From the NCBI GenBank assembly GCA_037176845.1, contig JAYKXP010000095.1, positions 1 to 64,000 on the forward strand: DNA of 64,000 bases, read 5' to 3'. The notes below the pieces were generated by a model, which saw only the letters and a list, made by a program, of their open reading frames with translations, was not told the DNA's origin and did no database searches. Of the stretch, positions 35,940-47,807 are shown in pieces (the stretch's first letter is position 1; the number at the start of each line of letters is the position of its first letter). Both the position numbers and the translations under genes were made by a program. The DNA is from Paramarasmius palmivorus. Lineage: Eukaryota; Basidiomycota; Agaricomycetes; Agaricales; Marasmiaceae.

Positions 35940-38101
35940 TCAAACGGCGTCTTCGTAAGTCGGTGGCAATCGGGGATCAGGTCGCCAACCGCTGTCCTCA
36001 TGTCTCTCATGCTGCTCGATTGATCCCTCGGGATCTGAAAGCAGTCAAATGAGACCGAGTTACTAGGAAAGATGTAACAATGAGAAAAACATACCTCCTG
36101 GATTATTATCTGATGAATGCTTGCCTCCGAGACGCTGCTGAGATTGCGCAGAATCCTGACCTTTATCTTCCACGTGTAAAGTGAAAGGCTCGATGCTCGG
36201 AGGGGCCATGAACTGCTGTTGCCGCTTTCGCCGGCGACGAACGTGGAAAGTATAGGCCAAGAGTGTCAGCCCCACTGTAATCACCCCTGCAATCAACCCA
36301 CCCGCAATAGCCCCAAATTGATTTCCTGGTTCCCAAAGACCTCGTCAGAAGTGGGAGACGATGATGAAGTTATAGTTGGAGAAGTTGTGGGGTCAGATTG
36401 CGAAACTTCGGGAAGACTGAGTCCTGCAACCAGTGTATAGCAGTTGGATAGTTGCCTCTGTAGCGAGGTACCTGGATTGGGCCAGTTGCCATAGAAATTA
36501 TTTGTAGAGGTGATATTGTCAACAACGGCGTTGTACTAGCAGAAATTGTCAGGCGATTGACCTTTCAAGGAGACCGCACAGACCTGAGTTGAAATGAAGC
36601 CCCCAAGATATAAACGCATGTCTTCGAAAGGAAGACGTCGATATGCCGAAGCCAAGTTACTAAGAAATTCAAATGAACCAGGGCTCTCTCCTGGATAAGC
36701 GAGGTCTTTATCCTTCATATCAGCAGGTAGCCTGGGGCAATGTCGACGGTTCTTACGTGGAAACTTCTCCTCCCTCCAGGAGTGCACAGTGCTGAAGATC
36801 ATCTCGCGTGATCTAAATTGACACCGTAAGTACTGAGTAGAGGGGAGCTGAATTCGAAATCAGGGTTTCTACCTTTGTTCTTCGAATTTATTCGTCGCTT
36901 GGGAATATATGGAAAGCCCTTCAAGGCATAGTGCCAGCACGCCTTCATGGGGGTCCGTTGCTGTGGTGGTGCTCTCACAGCCCTTTTCCAAGCCCAGATC
37001 ACGCGCGCCATTATCAAGTTTGCCGAGAATATGTGCTGAGTCCTCGGCGTAGATCGAGTGAGTAGGTAGGAATGACTGCGCGTAATCCAGAGCATTCAAC
37101 CTGTCTCTCCTTCTGAAAAAGATTTCAAAGATCTGCAACATGTAAATACCTTAACCATAGCCTAGATAAGCTCTGAGTACTATACTGGAGGATTACAGCG
37201 TATTGCAGATGCTTACGAGTTTGTGTAAGTCTTGAAGGACGGGTTTCCGGATTATGTGTGTTCTATGTATATCAGCCCAGCTACAGATCTCATGCCAAAA
37301 AGCCTTTGTTGACACACCCCAAAGCCGTCTACTAGAGCGCCACCCATGAATGAACTCAGGATAGACGAATTGAGGCACACCGCGTCAACGAGATTGGTAG
37401 AATGTTGGTCAGGAATCCGGGCTGATCCTATTACGGAGGCATTGTTGTAAATGGACCCGCCATATGATTATTGCGCTTGGAGCGCAGATATTCCATACAA
37501 GCTGATGTGGAAGGTCAACTCTTTTTTGTTAGTGGTATGAAGTTGTGTGACACACAGAAAATAGTCGACCTGTGATTATACTTGTGAGTATTTTGACTAA
37601 TTACGGGATACTCATCGACCTACATTTGTGAAAGGTTCAGCAACACCCCGTCTAGTTTGAATGCCAATCCACAATTAGAAATTTTGTTCAATGTACGCAG
37701 TTTGTCAGGCACTTACACTGTACCGGATACGTTGGCAAGGCCCCCATAACCACGGAGCTGAAAATAGTCCATGACTTTGTCTTTGTACCGGGTCTGATTT
37801 GACAACTCGTCGAAAAGCGAGAGATGAGTAAATAACTGCGCAGTCATTACGAGGGTGTCGTTGGTTCCTAGTCCCATAAGCACTTTTCTTGACAAACAGA
37901 ATTGATCACATACCGGAAAGCAGTAACTCTGAGTCCAACGTCGCGACAACAGCGTCCAGCGCATTTGCGGCAATATCTATCCTCTGTTTCTGGGTTATCG
38001 TAACGCTAGGTTTCTATCTGTTGTCAGCTTCAGGGAAAGGGCTAAGTAAACAGCTTACACGCCACAAAGGGTCGGGAGTTGGAGGTGCTAACCGTTGTCA
38101 T
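35940..38101 (-). CDS. GH76-like membrane-anchored protein, paralogue 2, signal peptide lost
   Basis: Closest to paralogue 4. Recognisable pieces: KPSVTITQKQRIDIAANALD, the helical block TNDTLVMTAQLFTHLSLFDE, a later exon ending GLSIYSQATNKFEEQ, SPGSFEFLSNLASAYRRLPF, a membrane segment (AIAGGLIAGVITVGLTLLAY) with RRRRK, IEPFTLHVEDK, and the tail HEDSGWRPDPRLPPTYEDAV. The first exon starts MTTVSTSN like paralogue 4 (MTTLTTGLQ) but lacks the roughly 85 bases that encode the hydrophobic signal segment there. The remaining exon ends in a phase that does not fit exon 2. A further one-base shift lies near 36332-36334, where adding a G to GGG restores EVFGEPGNQFG. Either a pseudogene or a gene using another start. 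Strand and family are secure; the exact exon list is not. Confidence 0.65.
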
Positions 38102-39249
38102 CTGTGATCATTCCTCTTAAAGGTATCACTGGTTAAGATCAAACTGCGAAAGGATGATTGATGAACATTTGATTGATTTTAATCATCGTGTACATACATG
38201 GCGCCGACTACTTTGATCCTTGCATTGTTGACCTCTCCCGCGGGTGAAGAACCAGTGCAAGTTGGCCCGAATTACATGACTTTCGCGCTCGCCACCTTTA
38301 ACGTGAACGTGTAAGACAACGTGAACCTGGCATTTACTGAGATTGCTGACCTTCAGTACTAGAGACAGGTTCGGGGAGTACAAATACGGTGAGCATACGT
38401 CGAAGTCATCCGGGAAAAGCTATGCAACTATCACCCGCTCTGCGGGAACGAAAAATTCAATTCTGGTACCGCATCTACCACTTCATACATCATCAGATGG
38501 TACCTTGTTACGAGAGTGGGACAAAGTGCTCACCGAAGGTAGCAAGTTAACTCAGGAGTACGCTTATCTCACCGGGACGCTCTGATGGTGTCCATGTCAG
38601 CATAGTGTCGCCGATTGAAAGATCATGACTAGGTGACCGGTGACCACATTGTCATCTTGCGCTTGCTTTCAATGCGTCTCGGGACGGCGAAGGAGCCATA
38701 CCAGGAGGAGGATATGAGGACAACAAGAGAGGCTTCTATTCATTTTTCTATAAATACAGGTTCACGTAGCCATCGCGCTGCTAAAGGAAGAAACCAATGA
38801 ATCCAACGAATGAGGGCATGGGTAAGGGACAGAGGTGCAAAGGAAGTCATGATATAATGCGATCGCAGTGGAAACGTTGCACCATGTGGGGTCGAGGAGA
38901 GGTTTATCGAGTTACAGCGGGATGATAATGTGATTTAATCCCCAGGAAGGAGTTCGAGGGCGACCAAGGGTGACGTTAATTTTGAAATCAGGTACGCAGT
39001 GCTCGATAAGCAGGTATACGAAGAACGTTGTGGAACTGGTTATGCGAACAATTGTCAAGGGCGTCCGTCGTCTGAGAAAGTACCGCCTGACAACCTTGTC
39101 ATCGCCACGTCCATAACATCAACAGCCTCAATGAAACATTCACCTGCCGCTTATACCGTCCCTCGCCTAGCCAAGGTTGCCACACTACGTCGAGGGGTGG
39201 TCACCTAGAGGATTACGGCGCATCAAAGGCAATGGTGAGTGTCCCGCGA
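38102..39249. other. No gene recognised
   Basis: Only short frames are present. The first 100 bp should be the promoter of GH76-like paralogue 2. Confidence 0.45.
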
Positions 39250-39298
39250 GTGACACCTGACATCAGAAGGTGGTTACGTAACCGAGTTCGAGGACAGG
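39250..39298. repeat. Dispersed TTACGTAA motif, copy 5
   Basis: GTGACACCTGACATCAGAAG, TTACGTAA at 39274-39281, then GAGTTCGAGGACAGGG. It marks the left edge of duplicated segment A; segment B lacks it. Confidence 0.7.
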
Positions 39299-40283
39299 GT
39301 GTTCTGGGAGGCGAAACTGAATGGAACCAGACCAGTATATCGCTTCCGGTATTGAAGCAGAGAGTAATGTGCTTGGGGAAGGCGAGTGCATGATTTGTGG
39401 TTGGTTCCGCTGTGCCTTAGGCGGTAGAACTTCTCTCTAGGCTCCTATCACCACCAGGTCCTACACTCCAAGGCAACACGTCGAACCACATCAATCCGTA
39501 AGCAGCTTGAAGGTACAGGGTACTGAGGTTCCCAAGAATATCGTGAGTATAGGGTACACAGCGAGGTTCGTCCCTATTCGCTGGAGAGGACAGCTTTCGG
39601 TTCTTTCTGGTTGTGTCCGTTACGTCGCGACGAGTAATAGTGAAACGTAGAGTGAGGGGTATGGATGTGGTTGAAGGCCAAAGAGATAAGGCGACGTGAA
39701 AGGATGCGATACCGGCGAACTGGGTAGAGGAAACGTCATGTCCAAACGTAGACATCTACGACGGCGCGATGCGGCGAAAGGATAGGTGAGACGAGGGCTC
39801 GGGATGGTCTTCTGTGGCTGATCTTGAAGGCAAAAGATGTCGAATTTTGGTTTCTGAAGACGATAGTAGCAAAAAAGTGGTCTCAGCAACAGCAACGACT
39901 ACGAGGATCAGAGATAAAGACGAACCAAAAATACCAGACCAAACCAAACACTCTACCCCAAGGTATTCCCTTATTGACCTCTTCAACCCATCCTAGCGAC
40001 GGAGACAAACCCAGAGCAACGACAGTGAACCAGGAAGAATCATGTCAATATCCGACGAGCTCCCAAGACGACGTTCATGATTTGGCCAATACCAGTCATA
40101 TAAAGCCTTTTCGTGGAGATATCAGACGATTAAGATGAAAGAAACTCAAAAAAGATACACACCTTGGTGTCATCGTCGTCGTGGTCCAGGAAAAAGGGTT
40201 GATCAAGCCACGCGTCATCAAACCTCGGGTTCTCGAAGCACGACCGGTACAAGGTCGCAGCCGAAAAATCTGGTGTCACTGAA

Positions 40284-40374
40284 TACACCGTTCGGGAATC
40301 GAACACGAGCCGCTTGCTCAACGAGAAATCATTATTGTGGAAGGCAAGCATGATAACCACTTCACCAACGGTGT
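40284..40374 (-). tRNA. tRNA-Gly (anticodon TCC), with intron, copy A, perhaps damaged
   Basis: Minus strand. The acceptor ACACCGT pairs with ACGGTGT; the D arm is in TTGGTGAAGTGGTTATCAT; the anticodon stem CTTGC pairs with GCAAG around CT-TCC-A. An intron of about 18-20 nt follows position 37. In the T stem one base differs from copy B: GAACACGAG on the plus strand instead of GAACCCGAG. This breaks one pair (TCGTG against CCCGA) and alters the B box. The gene may be weakly expressed or dead. Confidence 0.75.
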
Positions 40375-40973
40375 TTGTCACAGATATCATGCATTAGGAT
40401 TCCAACCAAAGGCAGTGATTATTTTTGTCCGTGTTTCATTTTTGCTCGTCCAGCCGCCTGGTATCCTTCTTCGCCTAGACGCACACCAGATCCCGACATC
40501 CACTAGTCCCACTGCCGAAGAGCGCTTCGTTCCGACACAGCACTCGCTAGGCTCGCGTTGGTACAACCCCGCTAGAAGACAGAGGTGGTTTCCTCCGAGA
40601 TCTATCAAGGTGAATGCAGGATGCAGAGGACGGATACAGCAAAACATGGGTAAGGTGGGAGATGAAGAGGTAGTAACGAGCGAGTGGTAAACGGCGTTGC
40701 TGATGAAGCGCGCTTCACGAAAAGGACGGAACAATGTAGAGTGATCATGAGATGGATATGAGTCGATTACGCCTGAGCCTAGAAAGGGAGGGGCGTAGGG
40801 CGTTGCAGAAGAGGAAGGTGTTGCATGGTAGAGACTTTGTCCAACTGCCCATGGCGTAGCTCCAACCACAGGCGGTACCCCAGCGAAACCCAAGGTCTGA
40901 CTCTCCAAGATGCACCTCTTGTGTGATATACCTCTCCCAACCCGCACAAGGACGAAGAAAAAGGCCTGCGAAT

Positions 40974-41021
40974 GACACCTCATCTCGGAAGGTGGTTACG
41001 TAATAGGTTCGAGGACAAGGT
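40974..41021. repeat. Dispersed TTACGTAA motif, copy 6
   Basis: GACACCTCATCTCGGAAGG, TTACGTAA at 40996-41003, AGGTTCGAGGACAAGG. It lies inside duplicated segment A and is matched at 51617 in segment B. Confidence 0.75.
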
Positions 41022-42557
41022 GGTGTACGTTCGGCGAAGAAGAGAGACGAAGGTTGAAAGGGAGATACCGCATTGAATACGGGGATTTGGCAAGATGACA
41101 TGGCATTGACCATGGGGGATTTTGTGGACTTGGGCCTGGATGAAAAAGCGAGAGATTCGGGCATATTCTGCACCCGTCCGGTTTGGAGGATGTTGATGAT
41201 GGACTACCCGGTGTGGACAGCTTCTGCACCCTTCCTTCCCCTAAAACCTCTTTGGCCCCATACCCAAAGCAAAACTGAAATCACCCGCGCACAGCAAGGC
41301 AGAAAACAATAATGCTGAGTCGTTCCTTCAATGATCCCCAATACATCCACCATAAAGGGCCATAACTTCCTCTCGACGATCTAAAAGCGGATGAAATTCA
41401 TGCTGGGGAAAGGCAGGATTGACCTAAAGGGATCGTAGCTTCGGAGCATTCCACGGATTGAGGCGGGAGAAGTGGGACATCGCGAGGAGACAGGTCGGTG
41501 GTTGGTGATTTGAAAATCAGGAAGCAGACAGATTCATGGAAGGAGCACGAGTGAAATTTGCGCCTTCTACGCGTGTCAAGGTGGAGTATTTCAGGAGGCA
41601 CCGGCGGATAATCGAGACATGCTGGAGAGCGTGTCAGTCTGGAAAACGCGAATAGCTGAAGAAGACAAACCTTCTTAATCCATCCCTAAACACCGATTCA
41701 TCATTGCTTCCTCCGCAAATAACCCTACTTGTGTTTGGCCGTACGTAGTGGGAGCGTCCCAGTGCGTAAAAAATTTGTGTGACGCAAGTGTGATGTCCGG
41801 ACCTTTACAACAGGTCGAGAGGATTGAGCACCATGACGCCAAAAGACACTTGATATCAATATATCAGACTATCGAATGAAAGGCAGCTAAGCAGAAACAC
41901 TCACCACCGTTGTTGTTCATGTTGTTCAATTTTCAAAGGAGCGGGTTTACATACGAGACCACGTGCCTTCAAATCATTCAGTGTCCGACCCTTCGGAGTT
42001 TGAACTCTTCAGGGCTAAGCAACCACTCAACTCGCTCCAAGTTATTGCCCATACAAAAAATTTCTCCATGCTTGCCACTACCACATCCTCACGCGTTGAA
42101 CTCAAGCCCGACGAGTCGAAGTACAACCCAAACATGAGTCGCGGCGCCTCGATTCTCGCATAACTATAGTCTCGAGAATCCAGACTGACGATACTACCTG
42201 ACGATCACAAGTGATATGGTAGTATGTAAGATTTGAAGGCTATCGAAACTTGACCAAAATCATCAAATATCTACTAACGCGAGCCGTGTTCGAGCTGGCG
42301 GAGATCGACAGGGAGGCAAACAAGAGAAGGAGAGAGATAGCGTATGACGGGAAGACAATGGTTCATCTTGACGCATTCCAGCACATTCTTTCCCACCTAT
42401 GACAGATTATAATCAATGACTGCTTCAGCATCGACATAACGTGGTAAATGGCAACGGGTTGTGAAGGAGAAGTGTGGTTTTACTCAAGATGCACGGCATG
42501 ATTTCAATCAGGTTTGCCCGTTATGAAGAAGTGGGATAGTCAATCATACATTCATCC

Positions 42558-44758
42558 ATGCTACTTTCCTTTCTTCTCATACGGCTCACTGTCAACACCT
42601 AAGTGCAGGCACAGCTTGTTCCCGATTCTAGATGGACTGTACGTGTTACTCTAATCACTCCACCCCTGCAATACTGATTTCGACTGCCCAGGAATCAAAC
42701 ATCACCATTTCACGATCAGAACGAATTGACTCGGATATCGCAGCGCAGGTGTTGGATACAACTATGCCATAGCAATGCTTGATTCAAATATGATTCTCGG
42801 GCTTCAAAGTGCGTACATCTGCGCTTTTTGCTGAAAGTATGTCCCTGACATGATTGCAAGACGACTCGAAGACAAGTCTATCAAATACTGCCAGGTTCAT
42901 TGCACAACTTGCCGCGTTTGATGGACTATCAAATCAAACGAGGTACATGGAACGTGCCAGAAAATACTTCGATCTTCGCGGGTTCCGTGGCGCTGGTAAC
43001 CTTACCGCTGCTTCTACGTCGGTCGCGATCCTTCAAGTTGATTCGACATCAATACTGCGTCCTGATTCATAGTATATAGCGAGACATCTTCAGCCGATTA
43101 CGTCCTGTAAGTTTATCTTCAAATTGTCTGAAAGCAGTTTTTGCCGATCAAAAAACTCGGATATAGTCTCTATGGAACCGCGGCTCAGCAAGCAATTAAG
43201 AACTATGGCAAAGGAAATATTCTTGAGGATATCCCGAGTGGCATTGATTTTTTCCTTCAATCAAGGACGGACTCGGATAAATCAGCGTCTGGAGGAAAAC
43301 CGATTGGGACGCCATCATCTTCCAATGGCTGTAGCCTGTTTCGAAGGTGGATTAGATTAGTATGTTGAATGCGCTTGGACTTTACTCATATCCGATAGTT
43401 TTCCGCAACAATTCCCAAATGGACGCCATTCTCGACGACTCAAACTGGGCATCAGAACCTGGGCCGGACGGGGTAAGTGGATCATTCATATGACACGTTT
43501 ATCTTGGCGACTAAGTGATACCTCTTACTACAACACATTCAAATATTGTTCTCCGAACGTACCCAAGGAATTGTCAATGCTCTAGAGGATCTCTCAAGTT
43601 TCTCTTCATTCGATACCGAGTCGTTGAGTAGCGATGATTGTGGTGCACGGATAAGCCTCGGCAAAGGCGTAGCGGCCAAACCTATCTACCTCGACGGAAA
43701 CACGACTTTATCAGCGGCGAAGGATTCGTTTGATGAGACAGAGTAAGTGTACTTGCTTTAGTGTCAGGAGTTACTAAACGTATTCATGTATGGCAGGCTC
43801 AGGGAAGAAATTGTCGATGCGATCAGAGTGCTTGATACGTGGCGCGGTGATAAGGATGAAATCAAGGATAGCTCTCCAAAGCAGGTGTTTAACGTAGCAC
43901 CCCTAAATATGGGAGAGCTACTCTTCAGTCTATACATAGCGCAGAATTTGGGCTCCTACAGTGATATGTAGGCTTACATCGAGGCCTAAGCGCTTACATT
44001 TCAAGTTCAAGTCGGGTAAGTTTCTTATCGATTGGGAGACATTTCAACTAACTAACTTGGTCAGTACAATGAATTTCACCGTGATATCACCTCGAATCCT
44101 TCATATGCGGGCTGGAACAGCTCAGAATCATCATCATTGAATATGAAGACACGCATTTTCTTTCCCTACACGCTGTTAGCTGGGTTGGATATGGCACCGC
44201 CAGATGCTTTGACGTCGGATAATCATGACGGCTTGACAATGGGAAGTACTATTGTTTCTGTCGGAAGTATTGTTGGCGGAGTCATTGGAGGAATCATCCT
44301 CCTCGTACTTTTAGCGTTAGCCATCATCCTTGCCATGTATCATCGCCGTTGGAGTGGGCCAGGAGGGGCTGAGGAAGCCCTAGCTGCTGCTAACGCGGTG
44401 GATGCGATTGGGAAAAGTAGCTACGACAGGGATGACTACATCGAGAGTGCTCACGTGACCGCTAGACCGGCTCGGCCTATGCCAGTAGCCCCTACTACAC
44501 CGTCGAAAGGTAAAGGCACGGTCTATCCAGCTATTACCTTCAGCCGACCCATTCACGTTACGAATTTCAGAAGAGCAGGTGGTGAATCAGAGTAATGCCA
44601 TTGCACCAGAGCATTGGCAGCTCAAGGAAAGAGACCCTGGGGAAGTAATACGTCAAGGTGCGCTCTCATTAACATTGACTGTCCGGGTCATCCGGAGCGT
44701 GAAGAGTTTGATAGATTATGATTACTCTGAGGAAGAACGAGATCACGATAGTGGTTAG
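42558..44758 (+). pseudogene. GH76-like membrane-anchored protein, paralogue 3, broken
   Basis: The only plus-strand copy. Pieces in order: signal exon (MLLSFLLIRLTVNT, then VQAQLVPDSRWT), SNITISRSERIDSDIAAQVL, ARFIAQLAAFDGLSNQTRYM, SLYGTAAQQAIKNYGKGN, IVNALEDLSSFSSFDTES, a block ending AAKDSFDETE, LNMGELLFSLYIAQNLGSY, YNEFHRDITSNPSYAGWNSS, and a membrane helix (VGSIVGGVIGGIILLVLLAL at about 44260-44340). In-frame stops interrupt it: TAA at 42600, TAG at 43969 and TAA at 43987. The tail motif DSGW has its Trp codon changed to TAG at 44756. A one-base shift follows LDTTMP in exon 2. If the exon after the membrane helix is read straight, it stops at 44595 with an unrelated tail. With four stops this copy is very likely dead, although long stretches stay open. 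Confidence 0.75.
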
Positions 44759-45512
44759 AGGCCGGATCCTTCGTGGTGGCATAACCATATGCGAAGGGAT
44801 ATACCGGTCACGGTCTGTGATGAATCTCAAGACCACGAAGACCCCTCTCTGTATTACTAACGACGCGATAAAAAAGACTTACTGATGTGTCGGCTTCGTT
44901 ATCTGTCTTTACCACCACGTCACCCGCTCTGGCTTAGCTTCTCGTAGATTTCTCGTCTATACAACTACTATCCCCAGCTGTATGGTAGCAACGGGGGTGC
45001 GAAGCGTTACATCAGGATCATGGGAGACAGGACTAGCGTTACACATTACCGTTTCAATTTTAGGCAACAAATTGCCACCCCCCGAAGCTTTGATATGGTG
45101 AAGAGCCGCAGCATATAGGCTATCAGCTTGCAACAGGCCCAGCATTACGCGTTACAAGGTCCTAAATAGGCGACGAAGATGAGGCCTGTTAGGCGTTATC
45201 GTCACTACCATACAGTTCGGAACAGTATGTTGATGCCAACCAAAGTTGGAATATCGGAAGATCAGAAGCTCTTCTGTAAGGACATGGTAGTTGATGGGAG
45301 AAACTTTATCGCTCTGTCACTTACACCGTGAACCGGGCAAGAGCTGTGCGCTGGCAAAGCTCAATGATGCAATTCGATCAGTTCAAAGTTCTATACATTG
45401 TTCAAGACATAATAATATGTACAATCTCAGGCTCAATCATCGACAAAGGAAAAGACTGCACAGCACCAGCACCATCTAAGTCCAGTATCGGAGCGCCCGT
45501 CCAAACCGCATG

Positions 45513-47807
45513 TCAAACAGCGTCTTCGTAAGTAGGTGGCAATCGGCGGTCTGGCCGCCACCCGCTGTCCTGATGTCGCTCCTCATTCCGCTCAATTTCA
45601 CCCTGGAGCTTTGAAAGTGGTCAAATAAGACTGGATTATTGAGGAATGTGACAATGGGGAAATATACCTCCTGGTATAATCTCTCTCTCTGAATCTCGTG
45701 GATGAACCGTGTTCATAGAACTTGAACTTGCCTCCAATGCGTCAAGTGATTCTTCTACTGGTGAAACACCATTGTATGGTGATCTTTTGTCTCTGGGACG
45801 CTGTTGCACATGCACATTTCTGGTGAGGTTCTGACACTTAGTTTCCATGGGTAAAGTGAAGGGCTCAACGCTCGTTGGGGACAAAGACTGTTCTTGTTTT
45901 CTCCTGCGGAGAACACAGAAAACCGTGGCACAGCCTAGAAATATGGCAACGACTCCTCCGATGATTCCTCCGGCAAATGCTCCGACATTTGCCTTCTTAA
46001 TTCCAGAGGTCTCACCGGTAGCATCGGGATTTGCGACTTCAGGGAGACTGAGTCCTGCAACCAATGTATAACAATCGGATAGTTGCCTCTGTAGCAAGGT
46101 GGGAGAATCAGGCCAATTTCCATAGAAATTATCCGTAGCAGTGACATTGTCAATAACAGCGTTGTACTAGTAAAAGAAATGTCAGGCGATTGACCTTTTC
46201 AAGGAGACCACACAGACCTGGGTTGAAATGAAGGCTTCAAGAAACAAACGAACGTCTTCAAAGGGAAGCCGTCGATATGCCGAAGCCAAATTACTCAGAA
46301 ATGAACCAGGACTCTCTGCGGGATATCCGGTGTCTATATCTCCATATCAACTATCTCAATACGATACCGCCAGAAATGGTGCTCACTTGGAAACTTTTCA
46401 AACTTCCAGTTACTCGCAATACTGAAGATTGCTTCGCGTGTTCTACATTGATTCGGTGAGTGAGGTGGAAGCTGCAGATTGAGGCTTCTACCTTTGTCCA
46501 TCGAAATTACCAACCGCTTGCGAATATATGGAAAGGCCTTCAAGATAGAGTGCCCGCACACTTGTGTGGAACAATCCGTTATCGGTAGCTCTGCAGCCCG
46601 GTACCCAGTTCTGGTCGTACATGCCATCTCCGGTTTGGCGAAAGAACTGTAAGGAGCGCTCGGTCAGGGTTGATCGAACGGGAGTAAATGACTGTAAATA
46701 ATCTAGCGCATTCCATCTGCCTTTCAATTTGAACATGATGGGATTGAAAAGAATGTAGTATGCCAATACCTTAGCCATAGCCTAGACAAGCTATTGGTAT
46801 AGTCACGGCACAGAATATTGGAGATACTTACGCATTTGTATATGCCTTGAAGGACGGTGTATCTGGGTGTTGTGTGTCCTGAGTGTGGTGATATGAATGT
46901 ACCTTGAACAACAGAGAATCATGAGTGGCTCACCTGATAGCCGTCTAATAGGGCATTGCCAATAGATACATTCAAACCAGTGGCATTAAGACACAAAGGA
47001 GAAAGGAGATTAGTAGTATTATGGTTGGGAATTTGCTGTGCTCCGATCACATTTGTGTGGGTGAGAGTAAATATGCCATATGACTGATGCGCATGGAGCG
47101 CAGATATTCCATACAAGCTAGTTCGTAAGGGTCAGCGCTTTTGTTGATAGCGGGTCCAAGGGGGTAACGTACAGGAAATAGTCAACCTATTATGAAATAC
47201 ATGACGATATTGAAGTTGATTTATTGAACAGTATTTTCCTCGACTCACATTTTTGAAAGGTTCTTTGAAACGGCGCCTAGGGGAAAATTATGATCAGGAT
47301 TTGTATTGCCGGTGATAACTGCGACGAGCGCCTACGGAGCACTGGACACGTTGTCAAGTCCATCACTACGAAGTCGAAAATATTCCGTGGCCTTATCCTT
47401 GTATTGGGTACGATTTGACAATTCGTCGAATAGCGAAAGATGAGTGAATAATTGTGCAGTCATTGCCAGGGTGTCATTAGTTCCTAGTCTCACATTAACA
47501 TTTCGCTGAACAAACATATTCAAGCACGTACCGGAGAGCAGTAACTCCGAGTCCAAGGTTGCTACGACTGCGTCTAGTGCATTTGCAGCAACATCTATTC
47601 TTTGTTGCTTGGTTATCGTAATCTTAGGTTTCTACCTGCTGTTATTTACAGTGGATAAAGTTAATCGAATAGAAGACTTACACGCCACGACGGGTCGGGG
47701 GAAAGCTGCGCAGTGACCAGAAGTCGAGTAATGCCAAGCCCCAGTAGCAAAGATGAAATGTAGACCGTGAACATGGGAAGTTGGAGGCCCGTTGTCAATG
47801 TGGTCAT
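45513..47807 (-). CDS. GH76-like membrane-anchored secretory protein, paralogue 4 (best preserved)
   Basis: Minus strand, about ten exons. Exon 1 (47682-47807) gives a 42-residue start with a hydrophobic signal (MFTVYISSLLLGLG) and the family motif AQLSPDPSWR. Then come KPKITITKQQRIDVAANALD, TNDTLAMTAQLFTHLSLFDE, SLYGISALHAHQSYG with several N-glycosylation sites, a core block ending RALYLEGLSIYSQAVGNF, SPGSFLSNLASAYRRLPFED, the EAFISTQYNAVIDNVTATDN junction, and LLQRQLSDCYTLVAGLSLPE. The membrane helix is AFAGGIIGGVVAIFLGCATV with RRRK. The cytoplasmic tail VEPFTLPMETK ends RHQDSGWRPDRRLPPTYEDA(V). I found no break in the parts I checked. The protein should enter the secretory pathway and face outward. 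Homologous GH76 enzymes cut alpha-1,6-mannan in wall remodelling, but the catalytic acid pair is not evident. Confidence 0.75.

Larger units (their letters stand above)
39297..42024. repeat. Duplicated segment, copy A (about 2.7 kb)
   Basis: Direct repeat of 49785-52650. Near-identical blocks include GGTTCGTCCCTATTCGCTGG (39569 and 50141), the tRNA-Gly gene, GTTGCATGGTAGAGACTTTG (about 40820 and 51442), an internal TTACGTAA motif, ATGATCCCCAATACATCCAC (41331 and 51960) and TCATTCAGTGTCCGACCCTT (about 41975 and 52610). It starts at GGGTGTTCTGGGAGG and ends at CGGAGTTTGAACTCTTCAGG. I see no terminal repeats, reverse transcriptase or transposase. Open frames within it are not conserved in frame between copies, so it is probably non-coding apart from the tRNA. 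Confidence 0.88.

Noticed and set aside
40387..40983. A 198-codon minus-strand frame inside duplicated segment A
   Set aside because: The matching region of segment B keeps only the first part in frame and then diverges, so there is no sign of selection on the protein.
42558..44758. Stop-codon reassignment or readthrough to save GH76-like paralogue 3
   Set aside because: Other genes here end normally at the same stop codons, so simple mutation is the better explanation.
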